This document shows positions 16,432 through 23,747 of a DNA stretch of 64,000 nt, piece after piece (the stretch's first letter is position 1; the number at the start of each line of letters is the position of its first letter). The notes under the pieces are model-generated. The model was given only the letters and a program-made list of their open reading frames with translations, was not told the DNA's origin and did no database searches. The position numbers were made by a program, and so were the translations under genes. The DNA comes from Lentzea californiensis (GTDB taxonomy: Bacteria > Actinomycetota > Actinomycetes > Mycobacteriales > Pseudonocardiaceae): contig NZ_JANBBE010000004.1 in NCBI RefSeq assembly GCF_024648825.1, positions 124,001 to 188,000 on the forward strand, in the 5' to 3' direction.

Positions 16432-17265
16432 TCAGCCTTTTACGCCGCCCGCGGTGAGCCCCGCGAGGATGTGCCGCTGGAACGCCAGGAACAGCGCCAC
16501 CATCGGCAGGCTCGCCAGCACGAGGCCCGCGAGCAGGAGGTTGATCGGGGTGTCCGGGGCGAAGCGCTGAAGCGCGACACTGAGCGTCTGCTTCGCCGGA
16601 TCGGGGAACACGAGCAGCGGCCAGATGAAGTCCTTCCACGCCGCCACGACCGCGAAGATCGAGACGACGGCGAGGATGGGGCGTGAGATCGGCAGCACGA
16701 TGCGGACGAGGGTCGTCCACGTGCCCGCGCCGTCGATCCTGGCCGCTTCGAGGAGCTCTTCCGGGATCTGGTCGAAGAACCGCTTGAGCAGGTACACGTT
16801 CAGCGCGTTCGCCGCGGCCGGCAACCAGATGCCCGCCGGGTTGTTGAGCAGGCCGAGGTCGGTGAGCGTGAGGTAGACCGGGACCAGCACGGCCGTCGAG
16901 GGCAACATCAGCGTCGCCAGCATCAGGCCCATGACCACGTTGCCGAAGATCGGCCGGAGCTTGGACAGCGCGTAGGCCGCGGGAACGATCACGGCCATCT
17001 GCACCGCCCACGCGCCGATCGCGACGACGAACGTGTTGAGGAAGAACCGCCCCAGGTCCATGTAGTTCCAGGCGTCGACGTACGCGCCCGGTTCCCACGT
17101 CTGAGGCAGCAGCGTCGGCGGTTGCTGGGCCAGTTCCGCCGGCGGTTTGAACGCGCCGAGCAGCACCCAGACCAGCGGGAGCAGGAACGCCGCCGTGAAC
17201 AGGACCAGCGTGAGGGTGAGGACGATCCAGTACGCCGGGCCCGTTCCCCTGGTGAGAGTCCTCAT
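16432..17265 (-). CDS. Carbohydrate ABC transporter permease (CUT1, MalG-like)
   Basis: 277-residue permease with six predicted helices and the EAA loop LEAARIDGAGTWTTLVRIVLPISRP. It ends 11 bp before the GH13 start and its own start overlaps the previous permease stop by four bases. Forms the membrane channel with the 17262-18119 product; ATPase not encoded nearby. Confidence 0.92.
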   Translation of the reverse strand: MRTLTRGTGPAYWIVLTLTLVLFTAAFLLPLVWVLLGAFKPPAELAQQPPTLLPQTWEPGAYVDAWNYMDLGRFFLNTFVVAIGAWAVQMAVIVPAAYALSKLRPIFGNVVMGLMLATLMLPSTAVLVPVYLTLTDLGLLNNPAGIWLPAAANALNVYLLKRFFDQIPEELLEAARIDGAGTWTTLVRIVLPISRPILAVVSIFAVVAAWKDFIWPLLVFPDPAKQTLSVALQRFAPDTPINLLLAGLVLASLPMVALFLAFQRHILAGLTAGGVKG

Positions 17266-18119
17266 GCGTCGGCCTTCTTCGTGATCTTGAGGTAGAGGAA
17301 GGAGAAGACGCCCAGCACCGCGAAGAGGATCAGGCTCAGCGCGCTCGCGGTGCCGAAGTCGTTGTAGTAGAAGGCGTAGCGGTACAGCAGGAGCAGCACG
17401 GTGACCGTGGACTCCTCCGGGCCGCCGCCGGTCATGATGAACGGCTCGGTGAAGACCTGCATCGTCGCGACGACCTGCAGCAGCAACAGCATGAGGATCA
17501 CGAACTTGGTCTGCGGGATCGTGACGTGCCGGACCTTCCTGAAGATCCCGGCGCCGTCCAGGTCGGCGGCCTCGTACAGCTCACCGGGGATGGTCTGCAG
17601 CGTGGCCAGGTAGATCAGCGTCGCCGAGCCCATGTTCGCCCAGGTGATCACCAAGACGAGGCTGATCATGCTGGTGTCGGCGGAGTCGAGCCACTGGGAC
17701 GTCGGCAGCCCGAGTCCTCTGAGGACGGAGTTGAACAGCCCCGGTCCCGGGTCGTAGAACCACTTCCACAGCAGGGCCGTCACGACCGGCGGCAACATCA
17801 CCGGCAGGTAGACCAGCAGGCGGAAGTAACCCTTGGCGTGCCGCAGTTCGTTGAGCACCACGGCGGTCAGGAACGGGACGCCGAAACCGAGCAGCAGTGC
17901 CAGGAGCGTGAAGTACAAGGTGTTGCGCCACGCCACCCCGAACAGCGGGTCCGCGAACAGCCGCTCGAAGTTCTCCCAGCCCACCCAGTCGGGACTCGTG
18001 ACGAAGTTGACCTGCTGGAAGCTCAGGACCACCCCGCGCACGATCGGGTACCAGGAGAACACCGCGAAGACGACCAGCGCGGCACTCAGGAAGCCGTACG
18101 CGGTGACGTGGCGCCGCAC
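17262..18119 (-). CDS. Carbohydrate ABC transporter permease (CUT1, MalF-like)
   Basis: 285-residue permease beginning with GTG directly after the TAG of the solute-binding protein gene (no spacer). Six predicted helices; the EAA loop is YEAADLDGAGIFRKVRHVTIPQTK. Near the end it carries MTGGGPEESTVTVLLLLYRYAF, the usual MalF-type C-terminal motif. Coupled to the binding protein and to the downstream permease. Confidence 0.92.
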   Translation of the reverse strand: MRRHVTAYGFLSAALVVFAVFSWYPIVRGVVLSFQQVNFVTSPDWVGWENFERLFADPLFGVAWRNTLYFTLLALLLGFGVPFLTAVVLNELRHAKGYFRLLVYLPVMLPPVVTALLWKWFYDPGPGLFNSVLRGLGLPTSQWLDSADTSMISLVLVITWANMGSATLIYLATLQTIPGELYEAADLDGAGIFRKVRHVTIPQTKFVILMLLLLQVVATMQVFTEPFIMTGGGPEESTVTVLLLLYRYAFYYNDFGTASALSLILFAVLGVFSFLYLKITKKADA

Positions 18120-19457
18120 CTACTTCACCTGCGCCAGAACGGCGTTGACCTTGGTCTCCGCGTCCTTCAGCAGCGCCGGGTGGTCGGCGTCGGAGTTCGT
18201 CAGGGTCGCCTGCACCACGCTGTCGAGGATCGCGTAGACCTGCTGCGCCTGCGGCGGTTCGAGCGAGCCCTTGGTCTTCTCCGAACCGTCCACGTAGGCC
18301 TGGAAGTTCTTCACCGGCATGGTGGCGTACTTGGCCTTCAGCTCTTCCTGCTTCTTGCGCGGCTCACCGGTCCAGACGTCGGCGATCGGCGGGATCGGCA
18401 GGCCGACGGGCTGGCCGCGGTCCTTGTACTTCTGCAGGTTGCCTTCGAGCCGGTCCGGGTTCAGGTACTTCCACTGGATCCACTTCAGGCCCGCCTTGAT
18501 CTTCTCCGGCGTGGCCTTCGGGTTGATCATGTAGCCCTCGCCGCCGAGCAGGGTGCCCTTCTGCTCCGGGATCGCGGCCAGGCCGTAGTCGTCGTACTTG
18601 CCCTTGAACTGGTTGACGATCGCGGCGACGTTGTCCGGCGCGGCCACGTACATGCCGAGCTGCCCGGCGCCCATCATGTTCTGCACGTCGCCGATCTCCA
18701 GGAGCTGCTTCTCGCCCATGGAGCTGTCGTCCCAGCGCATCTCCTTGAGCCTGCGCAGGACTTCCTTGCCCTTGTCGTTGTTGAAGTCGGCCTTGTAGGT
18801 GTCGCCGTCCTTGCGGGCGATGTCACCACCGACGGACTTCATCCACGTGGTGAAGTGCCAGCCGCCCTGGTTGCTCTTGCTGTACTCGGCGAACCCGGTG
18901 ACGCCGGCGTCCTTGAGCTTCTTGGCCGCGGCGCGCACCTCGTCCCACGTCTTCGGCGGCGAGTCGGGGTCCAGTCCGGCCTTGGTGAAGTTGGTGCGGC
19001 TGTAGAGCAGGCCCATCGTGTAGTTGGCGGTGGGCAGGCCGTAGACCTTGCCGCCGACCGTGAAGACGTCCTTGAGCTCCTGCTTCAGGTCACCGTAGTG
19101 CGGCACGTCCTTGACGTAGTCCGTCAGGTCGGCGGCCTGCTTGCGGGCGATGAGCGCCGCGGGATCGGTGAAGTAGACGTAGAAGACGTCTTCCAGCTGG
19201 CCACCGGCGAGCTTGGCGCTGAACGTCTTCGGGTCCATGAACCCCTCGTGCGGCACGAGGTCGATGTCGGGGTTCGCTGTCTCGAACTCCGCGACGTCCT
19301 CGTCGAAGACCTTGCGGTCGAACGCTTGGGTCTGAGGCGGCTGACCGTTGATGTTGATCTGTACCTTGCCGCCGGGCTCAGTCGTGGAACCGCTCCCACA
19401 GCCGACTGAACTTAGGGCCAGGACACCGCCAATCAGCACGGCAGCGGACTTCTTCAT
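18120..19457 (-). CDS. Extracellular solute-binding lipoprotein (CUT1)
   Basis: 445-residue binding protein. Signal peptide MKKSAAVLIGGVLALSSVGC with lipobox LSSVGC, then a Ser/Thr/Gly linker. The body has typical family 1 sugar-binding motifs (FDEDVAEFETANPDIDLV, LYSRTNFTKAGLDPDSPPKTWDEV). First structural gene of the alpha-glucosidase operon, 109 bp after the LacI-type regulator. A plausible promoter overlaps an inverted repeat at 19487-19519. Confidence 0.93.
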   Translation of the reverse strand: MKKSAAVLIGGVLALSSVGCGSGSTTEPGGKVQININGQPPQTQAFDRKVFDEDVAEFETANPDIDLVPHEGFMDPKTFSAKLAGGQLEDVFYVYFTDPAALIARKQAADLTDYVKDVPHYGDLKQELKDVFTVGGKVYGLPTANYTMGLLYSRTNFTKAGLDPDSPPKTWDEVRAAAKKLKDAGVTGFAEYSKSNQGGWHFTTWMKSVGGDIARKDGDTYKADFNNDKGKEVLRRLKEMRWDDSSMGEKQLLEIGDVQNMMGAGQLGMYVAAPDNVAAIVNQFKGKYDDYGLAAIPEQKGTLLGGEGYMINPKATPEKIKAGLKWIQWKYLNPDRLEGNLQKYKDRGQPVGLPIPPIADVWTGEPRKKQEELKAKYATMPVKNFQAYVDGSEKTKGSLEPPQAQQVYAILDSVVQATLTNSDADHPALLKDAETKVNAVLAQVK

Positions 19458-19486
19458 GGTGGGGCCGCCCTTCTCGCGAGCGCGTC

Positions 19487-19528
19487 GATGTGACGGCGAC
19501 CATAAGGCGCCGTTACATCTGAACGCAA
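19487..19528 (-). promoter_or_regulatory. Promoter and inverted repeat of the alpha-glucosidase transporter operon
   Basis: On the minus strand TTGCGT (19523-19528) and TTATGG (19500-19505) are separated by 17 bp, a reasonable -35/-10 pair about 43 bp before the binding-protein start. A 12-bp imperfect inverted repeat (GATGTGACGGCG at 19487-19498 and CGCCGTTACATC at 19508-19519, 11 of 12 pairs) brackets the -10. The -35 hexamer ACGCAA/TTGCGT is the same half-site as in the palindrome upstream of the lacI-type gene, so LacI-type repressor binding here is plausible. Confidence 0.45.
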
Positions 19529-19566
19529 TATCCAGACGAAAACTCGCAAGAAGACGACTGCGCCCG

Positions 19567-20550
19567 TTACCTCACCGGCGCACTGGACGCCCGCACCACC
19601 AACTCGGGCTCGAACAGCAACTCGTCCGGCGCCACCGCGTTGCCGGAGATCTGGTTGGCCAACAGCTCGACAGCAGCCCGCCCCATCGCCTCGATGGGTT
19701 GCCGAACCGTGGTCAGCGGCGGATCAGTGCAGGTCATGAACGCGGAATCGTCGTACCCGATGATCGACACGTCCTTGGGAACATCCAACCCAGCACGCCG
19801 CACGGCCCTGATCGCGCCCAGCGCCAACGGGTCGCTAGCACAGATGATCGCCGTAACCCCACGCTGCACGAGCTTGGTAGCAGCGGCCTGCCCACCCTCC
19901 AAGCTGAACATCGCGTGCTCGACATCAGCCCCACCGCACTTGTCGATCGCCTGCTGCTTGCGCAGGCTCGGCACGTGGTCCGGCGGCCCGAGCACGGCCC
20001 CGATCCGCTTGTGCCCCAGCGACGTCAAATGCCCGTACGCCTGCTCGATCGCCACCGCGTCGTCACACGACACCCGAGGGAACGCAAGATCGTCTATAGC
20101 GGCGTTGACCAGCACCGTAGGCAACTTGCGGGACATCATCTGCTGGTAGTGACCGTGACTGGCGTCCTTCTGCGCGTACAGCCCGCCAGCGAACACAATC
20201 CCGCTGACGTGCTGCTCCAGCAGCAGCTCCAAGTACTCCGCCTCGGTAACCCCGCCGGCCGTCCGCGTGCACAGAACAGGCGTGAAGCCCCTTTGCGCGA
20301 GCGCGTTGCCGACCACGTCCGCGAACGCGGGGAAGATCGGGTTCTGCAACTCGGGCAACACCAGCCCGACCAGCCGGGCCCGTTCCCCCCGCAGCTGCGT
20401 CGGCCTTTCGTAACCCAGCACGTCAAGCGCGGTGAGAACAGCACTCCGCGTGGCGTCGGAGACGCCCGGCTTGCCGTTCAGCACCCGGCTGACGGTGGCC
20501 TCGCTGACCCCGACCTTGGCCGCGACCTCGGCCAGCCTCCGTTGCGTCAT
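19567..20550 (-). CDS. LacI-family transcriptional regulator
   Basis: 327-residue repressor from ATG 20550 (MTQRRLAEVAAKVGVSEATV); an earlier in-frame GTG at 20598 would add a tail not seen in the family. The N-terminal LacI helix-turn-helix contains SEATVSRVLNGKPGVSDATR, followed by the hinge and a periplasmic-binding-protein-like sensor domain (VGLVLPELQNPIFPAF, GIVFAGG, ASDPLALGAIRAVRRAGLDVP, DVSIIGYDDS). It lies just upstream of the transporter and alpha-glucosidase genes in the same direction and likely releases them in the presence of the imported sugar. Confidence 0.93.
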   Translation of the reverse strand: MTQRRLAEVAAKVGVSEATVSRVLNGKPGVSDATRSAVLTALDVLGYERPTQLRGERARLVGLVLPELQNPIFPAFADVVGNALAQRGFTPVLCTRTAGGVTEAEYLELLLEQHVSGIVFAGGLYAQKDASHGHYQQMMSRKLPTVLVNAAIDDLAFPRVSCDDAVAIEQAYGHLTSLGHKRIGAVLGPPDHVPSLRKQQAIDKCGGADVEHAMFSLEGGQAAATKLVQRGVTAIICASDPLALGAIRAVRRAGLDVPKDVSIIGYDDSAFMTCTDPPLTTVRQPIEAMGRAAVELLANQISGNAVAPDELLFEPELVVRASSAPVR

Positions 20551-20561
20551 GCCGCAAGTGT

Positions 20562-20577
20562 ACGCAATTTCTTGCGT
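20562..20577. promoter_or_regulatory. LacI-type operator
   Basis: ACGCAATTTCTTGCGT is a perfect 6-bp inverted repeat with a 4-bp centre, 12 bp upstream of the lacI-type start; a further CTTGC/GCAAG pair follows to 20588. Size and placement fit autoregulation by the adjacent repressor. The half-site ACGCAA recurs at 19523-19528 in front of the solute-binding protein gene. Confidence 0.6.
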
Positions 20578-20613
20578 CCGTTTGCAAGGCACGCTCACCC
20601 GCTCGGCAGGCGC

Positions 20614-20996
20614 TCAGCACCACACGAGATCGATGCGCTCGTCAGCGATCTTCCAGACGAAGGAAAGCTGGGTGACCAGCGAACCGGCCCCTCCGTCCCC
20701 GCTCCCGAACTGCAGGAGTAGCCACGTCGGGCTCTTCAAGCAGTGCACCGCGTCGACTGGTTCCAGCGCGCGTCCAACGGTGGCGCGGTCGCCCGCAGTC
20801 TCGGGTCGGTCGCCACGCCGGCGAATGCGGTGATGAAGTACATCTCGATGCCGGTGGGGATGGCGAGTCCGAGCTCGTGCTCTTCGTCGCGGACCTCAGT
20901 GCAGAAAGCTCCGAGCTCGTCCGAGTCCGTCGCAACAGCGCCACTCCGCGCTTCCGGCTCACCCAGCTGGTCGAAGCCCTGGAGGCATGCGCGGAC
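20614..20996 (-). pseudogene. Decayed gene of unknown family (frameshifted, 5' truncated)
   Basis: No intact gene covers this stretch, but the minus strand shows two protein-like frames. One, from about 20996 to 20790, reads ELGAFCTEVRDEEHELG then IPTGIEMYFITAFAGVATD; the other, from about 20795 to a TGA at 20614, reads GRALEPVDAVHCLKSP, TWLLLQFGSGDGG, TQLSFVWKIADERIDLVWC. Joining them needs one small indel near 20790. In both frames third positions are richer in G/C than first positions, as in real genes of this genome, whereas the opposite strand fails that test. No start codon precedes it and TAA blocks the frame at 20997. I do not recognise the family. Confidence 0.4.
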
Positions 20997-21036
20997 TTAC
21001 CCTCGGATTGCCGCCTCGACCCCTGAGGAGACCTCG

Positions 21037-21186
21037 ATGACCCCTGAGCGCAACCCGGTCGTGCCGGTCCCCGCGGTTCCTCCGGGTCCGGACCAGCGCC
21101 GACCGGTGGGTGAACCGGTGAGCCGGGTTGACTGGTTCCGCGATGCCCCGACCGGTGGCACGGTCTTCGCTCCGTCTGCCGACTGA
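21037..21186 (+). CDS. Small proline-rich peptide with PVSRVDWFR..PTGG block (candidate modified-peptide precursor)
   Basis: 49-residue peptide. ATG 21037 is preceded by a perfect GAGGAG ribosome site 6 bases upstream. Layout: N-terminal MTPERNPVVPVPAVPPGPDQRR, then the block G25-E-P-V-S-R-V-D-W-F-R-D-A-P-T-G-G41, then a short tail TVFAPSAD. The same block recurs in the 25049-25237 peptide, which overlaps an HExxH putative peptide hydroxylase gene. Conservation at the C-terminal side of a variable Pro-rich leader is the shape of a RiPP precursor family. No modification enzyme adjoins this copy; it may be served in trans. Function is inference. Confidence 0.62.
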   Translation: MTPERNPVVPVPAVPPGPDQRRPVGEPVSRVDWFRDAPTGGTVFAPSAD

Positions 21187-21201
21187 GCCGGCAGACGGGG
21201 G

Positions 21202-22365
21202 TCAGTTGCGCATCTCCCGCCACAACAACGCGACGCCGTGGCCGGGCAGCACCCAAGAGCGCACGTAGAGGTCCTGGAGTTGCTCCGCGCTCAGCCACTG
21301 CGCGGGCAGTGTGTTGGAGCGGAACGTGAAGGGCATGATGCTGAACTCCTGCTCGAGTGCGTGATCGACCGCGAGCCCGGTCGCGTCGAAACCGATCCGT
21401 TCCACGTACGACGGATAGGGCGGTTGCCAGTAGCAGAAGCCGTCGTTGGTGCGTTGGAGCATGCGCGCGTTGATGGTCAGGCCGCAGATCGCGCGCACCA
21501 CGTGGTCGTCCGCGATGCCGCTGAGATCGCATTCGAAGATGCGCAGGTCGCCGAGGTGGTCGTGCGGGCTCAGCTTCGGCAGCGGGCCCATGGCCTTCTG
21601 GAAGAACGTCAGGTAATGCGACCACTGGTCGAATCGCACCTCGATGGGGGGAATCTGGCTCGGTTCCGCGGAACGGCGCAGGCCCTCGTGGTCGATGTAG
21701 TCGATCGCGATCTTGGTCGCGTGCTGCAGGTCGTCGACCGAGTCCAGGAACAGCGACTGGTCGGGGATGAAGAAGAGCTCGAACAGCGGGTAACGGCAGG
21801 CGGCGTTGATCGTGTCGCGCAGGAGCACGCTGCTCGTCGCGAAGATGACGAACCGGTCCACCGGGATCTGGTGGCGGAACTGGTAGCTCTGCGTCGTGAT
21901 CAGGTGGTACGACTTCGAGTCGATGCCCTGCAGTTCGATCTTGACGGTCGTGTTCGTGCTGATCGTCAGGTCGCCGCCGTGCGGACGCAGGCCCTCGCCA
22001 CCGAGCAGGCCTGACACCACGTCCTGGTTGGCCTCGTTCGAACCGTAGATCGATGACAGGAACGCCTTGAGCACTTCGCTCGGCAGCAGATGTTCCATCA
22101 TGCCCGGGCTGGCGATGCGCCCCAGTGCCGCGACGAGCCGGTGGTGCAGGAACAACTCGTACGTGCCTAGTGCCAGCCCGACGAACGCCGGTAGCGGCCA
22201 GGCTCCCAGCAGCACCTGGTGCCACAGTTCACCGGTGGGGGAGGAGGGTTGCCACAGCAGCACGGCGGTGAGGTTTGCGCCCGCGACCAGCAGCAGAAGA
22301 ACAGCGACGACGACAACCCGCCTGTGCCTGCGGAGCTGAACCGCCACCTGACCGCCACCCCTCAT
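21202..22365 (-). CDS. Uncharacterised membrane protein
   Basis: 387 residues. A basic N-terminus (QLRRHRR) leads into two hydrophobic helices at about residues 16-38 and 50-70, followed by a ~300-residue soluble, presumably cytoplasmic domain. That domain is rich in aromatic residues and contains HHRLVAALGRIASPGM, SSIYGSNEANQD, FIPDQSLFLDSVDDLQHA and a WREMRN end. I do not recognise the family. It converges on the small peptide gene ending at 21186 (15-bp gap) and sits downstream of the GntR regulator on the same strand, so it may belong to the peptide locus. Could be a receptor or export factor, but no evidence decides. Confidence 0.72.
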   Translation of the reverse strand: MRGGGQVAVQLRRHRRVVVVAVLLLLVAGANLTAVLLWQPSSPTGELWHQVLLGAWPLPAFVGLALGTYELFLHHRLVAALGRIASPGMMEHLLPSEVLKAFLSSIYGSNEANQDVVSGLLGGEGLRPHGGDLTISTNTTVKIELQGIDSKSYHLITTQSYQFRHQIPVDRFVIFATSSVLLRDTINAACRYPLFELFFIPDQSLFLDSVDDLQHATKIAIDYIDHEGLRRSAEPSQIPPIEVRFDQWSHYLTFFQKAMGPLPKLSPHDHLGDLRIFECDLSGIADDHVVRAICGLTINARMLQRTNDGFCYWQPPYPSYVERIGFDATGLAVDHALEQEFSIMPFTFRSNTLPAQWLSAEQLQDLYVRSWVLPGHGVALLWREMRN

Positions 22366-22436
22366 CCCACCGGTCGTCCATGACCATGGTGGGAGTGAGG
22401 CGGGATTGGCGCCAGAGCCTTTCGGTCAGTGCCGTA

Positions 22437-23234
22437 TCAGCGGGACTCGCCCCAGATCGGCTTGTCCGACACACCTACATATGTGTTGAGGGTGGCTTTC
22501 GGCTTGGACTCGTCGGTCGCCAAGTCGTCGTACAGGCCGAGCAGATGGGTGGTCATCGCGCTCTTCGCGCCCACTTCGTCGTGCCTGCGCAGGAACCAGA
22601 TGATCTGTTCGTGTTCGTTCGCCGAGCGGTTGTGCACTTCCCGCGACGGCTGCGCGTGCCGCTTGCAGTCCTGCAGGCCGGGAACGAGCGCCAGGTACAT
22701 CTGCTCCAGCAGTTCGTTCTTGGACGCGCGGACCAGGGCCGAGTGGAACTCCTCGTCCGCCTCGATCATCTCCTGCACGTCCTCGACCTGCGCGCGCTGG
22801 TAGCGGCGGTTCAGCTTGGCCAGTTCGTCCAGTTCACCGTCGCCCGCGCGGACCGCGGCGAGGCTCGCGGCCGTGGTCTCCAGCGCGATCCGCACCTCGA
22901 GCAGATCCATCTGATCGAACTGCCTGGCGGCCAGCCTGCCCTCCAGGTGCTCCTCGACGGCGGCCAAGTCGGTGCGGCGGACGTACCAGCCGAGCCCGCG
23001 GCGCACCTCGACGATGCCCTGCAACTGGAGCCGCTGCAGCGCTGTGCGCAGAGACGAGCGGGCGACGTCCAGCCTGCGGGCCAGTTCCGGCTCGGTGGGG
23101 AGCTTGTCGCCCGACTTGAGGGTGCCTCCGATGATCTGCTCGCGGAGCTTCTGCTCGATGAGCTCCGGTAGTGGCCGTCGCGAATCAGGCGAGAGCGACC
23201 AGCTCTCGCCGAAATGGACGTCATCGACGGGCAT
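22437..23234 (-). CDS. FadR/GntR-family transcriptional regulator (FCD domain)
   Basis: 265-residue repressor. Winged helix-turn-helix at residues 20-90 (EQKLREQIIGGTLKSGDKLP, EPELARRLDVARSSLRTALQ, VEVRRGLGWYVRR) followed by the helical FCD effector domain (LLEVRIALETTAASLAA, ADEEFHSALVRASKNELL, HEQIIWFLRRHD). ATG 23234. It is divergent from the 50-residue membrane peptide gene at 23392, with a 33-bp imperfect palindrome between them as likely operator. Effector unknown. Confidence 0.92.
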   Translation of the reverse strand: MPVDDVHFGESWSLSPDSRRPLPELIEQKLREQIIGGTLKSGDKLPTEPELARRLDVARSSLRTALQRLQLQGIVEVRRGLGWYVRRTDLAAVEEHLEGRLAARQFDQMDLLEVRIALETTAASLAAVRAGDGELDELAKLNRRYQRAQVEDVQEMIEADEEFHSALVRASKNELLEQMYLALVPGLQDCKRHAQPSREVHNRSANEHEQIIWFLRRHDEVGAKSAMTTHLLGLYDDLATDESKPKATLNTYVGVSDKPIWGESR

Positions 23235-23270
23235 TGGTCCAGCTTAGGCCTCTCGCAGTCTGGTTGCAAC

Positions 23271-23303
23271 TTGTCTGGCAACCTGTCGACCGTTGACAGA
23301 CAA
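23271..23303. promoter_or_regulatory. Candidate GntR operator in divergent promoter region
   Basis: TTGTCTGGCAAC (23271-23282) and GTTGACAGACAA (23292-23303) form a 12-bp inverted repeat with one mismatch and a 9-bp centre, 37 bp upstream of the GntR start and 88 bp upstream of the small membrane peptide gene. The half-site TTGTC..CAAC fits a FadR-like regulator; control of both divergent genes is the simplest reading. Confidence 0.6.
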
Positions 23304-23391
23304 CCTACAACTGGGCGATCCTTGATGCATGGCGAAACGCCGGGGACGCCCACACCCGGACAACGTGCTCGCCTAGTCGGGAGGGAACAAA

Positions 23392-23544
23392 ATGTCTGCA
23401 GGGAGTGCTCTGGGAATTGCCGCCGCCGTCGCCGTCGCCGTGACCGCCATCGGATGGCGCACCGTGTTCACGATGATCGCCGTCTCGGTCGTCGCGCTCG
23501 CCGTTGTCGGATTCGTGAACGTCACCAGCATCATGTTCGGCTGA
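23392..23544 (+). CDS. Small hydrophobic membrane peptide
   Basis: 50-residue peptide, MSAGSALGIAAAVAVAVTAI at the N-terminus, W22-R-T-V-F in the middle and a second hydrophobic stretch ending VGFVNVTSIMFG. ATG 23392 has a GGGAGGG ribosome site 8 bases upstream. Two short transmembrane segments with a single charged turn (GWR) are likely; a holin-like, toxin-like or signal function is possible but unproven. It is divergent from the FadR/GntR gene across a shared palindrome and is followed by a strong terminator, so it is a monocistronic regulated unit. Confidence 0.65.
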   Translation: MSAGSALGIAAAVAVAVTAIGWRTVFTMIAVSVVALAVVGFVNVTSIMFG

Positions 23545-23569
23545 TGACGGCCGATGCCGGGGGAGGGGG

Positions 23570-23622
23570 ACAGATGCCCGTGCTGCCTGGTACGCCCAGG
23601 TAGCACGGCATCTGTCTTTTTT
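23570..23622 (+). terminator. Strong Rho-independent terminator after the small membrane peptide
   Basis: A long, nearly perfect stem pairs bases 23570-23590 (ACAGATGCC..GTGCT..CCTGG) with 23596-23615 around a TACGC loop and is followed by CTTTTTT. It lies 26 bp after the small membrane peptide stop. The rising arm also contains a nine-codon reading frame (see findings). Confidence 0.85.
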
Positions 23623-23675
23623 ATGGGTGTCGGCTATCACAGACACGCTCCGTGCCGCTACGCTCACGCGCCAGT

Positions 23676-23705
23676 AGGGCAGCACCGCCAGCGCGGTGGT
23701 GCCCT
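23676..23705. promoter_or_regulatory. 13-bp hairpin in the leader of the HExxH gene
   Basis: AGGGCAGCACCGC (23676-23688) and GCGGTGGTGCCCT (23693-23705) pair at 12 of 13 positions around a 4-base loop, 42 bp before the GTG start. It is either an operator or an RNA hairpin acting on transcription or translation of the HExxH-peptide operon. No T run follows, which argues against a simple terminator. Confidence 0.4.
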
Positions 23706-23747
23706 GATCTCATTGGGCGTCCGTGGCGCGTTTCTAGGGTTGTGTTG

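Noticed and set aside
17526..19409. 627-codon open frame on the plus strand
   Set aside because: Antisense to the binding-protein and permease genes of the alpha-glucosidase operon, which have full family motifs.
20743..20800. A third copy of the VDWFR block (VHRVDWFQRASNGGAV) on the plus strand
   Set aside because: Ten of 16 positions match the 21037 peptide, but an in-frame TAG lies at 20719, no ribosome site is present, and codon bias favours the minus strand here, where the same bases read as part of a decayed gene. Probably chance or a relic.
20832..21026. Plus-strand frame ending just before the 21037 peptide (VLFVADLSAESSELVRVRR)
   Set aside because: Protein-like and followed by a ribosome site, but it lacks a start codon with a ribosome site and its third codon positions are less GC-rich than its first, the reverse of real genes here.
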